6,249 bases of DNA from NCBI GenBank assembly GCA_902782965.1, contig CACZPG010000222.1, forward strand, positions 1-6,249. Direction: 5' to 3'. The stretch is from an uncultured Lachnospiraceae bacterium (GTDB lineage: Bacteria > Bacillota > Clostridia > Lachnospirales > Lachnospiraceae). Made by a program: the position numbers and the translations under genes. Below are positions 5,782 to 6,249 of this stretch, one piece after another. The number at the start of each line of letters is the position of its first letter. Positions within the stretch are counted from its first letter, which is position 1. Below the pieces are notes generated by a model that saw only the letters and a list, made by a program, of their open reading frames with translations, made no database searches and had not been told where the DNA came from.

Positions 5782-6249
5782 ATGCGACTTACAGGTGCGA
5801 GAAAGAGAATCCGTGTCGGCGACCTTCTGGTAGAAGCAGGAGCTATCACCGATGAACAGCTTCAGGAAGCTCTGGCCAAGCAGAAAGAAGAAGGTGGAAT
5901 GCTTGGTAATATCATAATGGAGATGGGCTTTATTTCAAGAGAACTCCTTATCACGGTTCTTACGACGCAGATGGGAATTGATTTCTGTGAGATTAATTCG
6001 GTACAAGTTGATGAAAATGTTATTAAACTTGTATCCAAGGATCTTGTGCAGAAATACAAGGCCATGCCTGTTGGATACAATCCTGACAATCCTAATATGC
6101 TTCAGGTTTGTATGGCAGATCCTATGGATCTTATGGCTATAGATGATATCAGTATTTCCAGTGGACTTCAGATAGAACCTCTTCTCGGCTTTGAAGATGA
6201 GATAGAGAATGTAATCGGAAAGTTCTACGGAAGTGCTGAGGCTATGGAA
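5782..6249 (+). CDS. pilB: PilB/GspE-type assembly ATPase, N-terminal part (MshEN domain)
   Basis: The gene runs off the right edge; 156 codons are visible and stay open. Residues 10-63 carry the MshEN pattern twice: RVGDLLVEAGAITDEQLQEA with L31 and Q34, then LGNIIMEMGFISRELL (41-56) with L60 and Q63. Residues about 64-150 continue the N-terminal domain of GspE/PilB ATPases, including CMADPMDLMAIDDI (110-123). Such proteins power type IV pilus extension or type II-like secretion from the cytoplasmic side of the membrane; MshEN domains of some members bind cyclic-di-GMP. The Walker A and B regions would lie beyond the window, so ATPase activity is inferred. The ATG has AGAGGAG at 5769-5775, 6 bases upstream. 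Whether it is PilB or GspE cannot be settled without the following genes, where pilT and pilC would support a pilus. Confidence 0.87.
   Translation, partial: MRLTGARKRIRVGDLLVEAGAITDEQLQEALAKQKEEGGMLGNIIMEMGFISRELLITVLTTQMGIDFCEINSVQVDENVIKLVSKDLVQKYKAMPVGYNPDNPNMLQVCMADPMDLMAIDDISISSGLQIEPLLGFEDEIENVIGKFYGSAEAME

Overview
The window looks like chromosome of a low-to-moderate GC Firmicute, most likely a clostridial (Lachnospiraceae-type) bacterium. This rests on gene content and order (IreB, RuvX, RNase J, YlbF, MltG-like protein, O-methyltransferase, U32 protein), strong purine-rich ribosome binding sites, frequent AGA/ATA codons and use of UUG starts. The species cannot be named from this sequence. 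All genes read on the + strand. No mobile elements, CRISPR arrays, tRNAs or rRNAs were seen.

Layout. Positions 1-140 hold a terminator-like GC-rich hairpin and an AT-rich presumed promoter region. Seven genes then follow closely, probably as one main transcription unit: ireB (141-404), ruvX (483-911), an RNase J gene with a UUG start (918-2579), a YlbF-family gene (2582-2905), a membrane protein with only the N-terminal part of MltG/YceG (2918-3544, UUG start), a TrmR-type O-methyltransferase (3595-4296) and a TrhP-type U32 protein (4310-5551). Gaps are 78, 6, 2, 12, 50 and 13 bases. A 230-base intergenic region follows, with a perfect 11-bp inverted repeat, A/T tracts, a strong extended -10 promoter and a terminator-like hairpin immediately downstream of that promoter. 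The last gene (5782 to beyond the window) is the N-terminus of a PilB/GspE-type assembly ATPase with a tandem MshEN motif.

How the genes fit together. From memory, the order matches the Bacillus subtilis yrzL-yrrK-yrrL-yrrM-yrrN/O neighbourhood, but with RNase J and YlbF inserted where yrzB lies in Bacillus, one U32 gene in place of two, and a shortened yrrL counterpart. TrhP and TrmR would act in sequence to make 5-methoxyuridine at the tRNA wobble position. RNase J and YlbF suggest an mRNA-decay pair. IreB and the MltG-like protein suggest cell-envelope control. The PilB-type gene starts a separate, separately promoted unit, probably for a type IV pilus or related secretion system that may respond to cyclic-di-GMP.

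Most notable points: the MltG-like protein lacks the catalytic domain and has an acidic tail instead; a possible attenuator sits in the pilB leader; and the PilB N-terminus carries both copies of the c-di-GMP-binding motif. Nothing here is clearly a wholly new system; the most unusual single gene is the one at 2918-3544.
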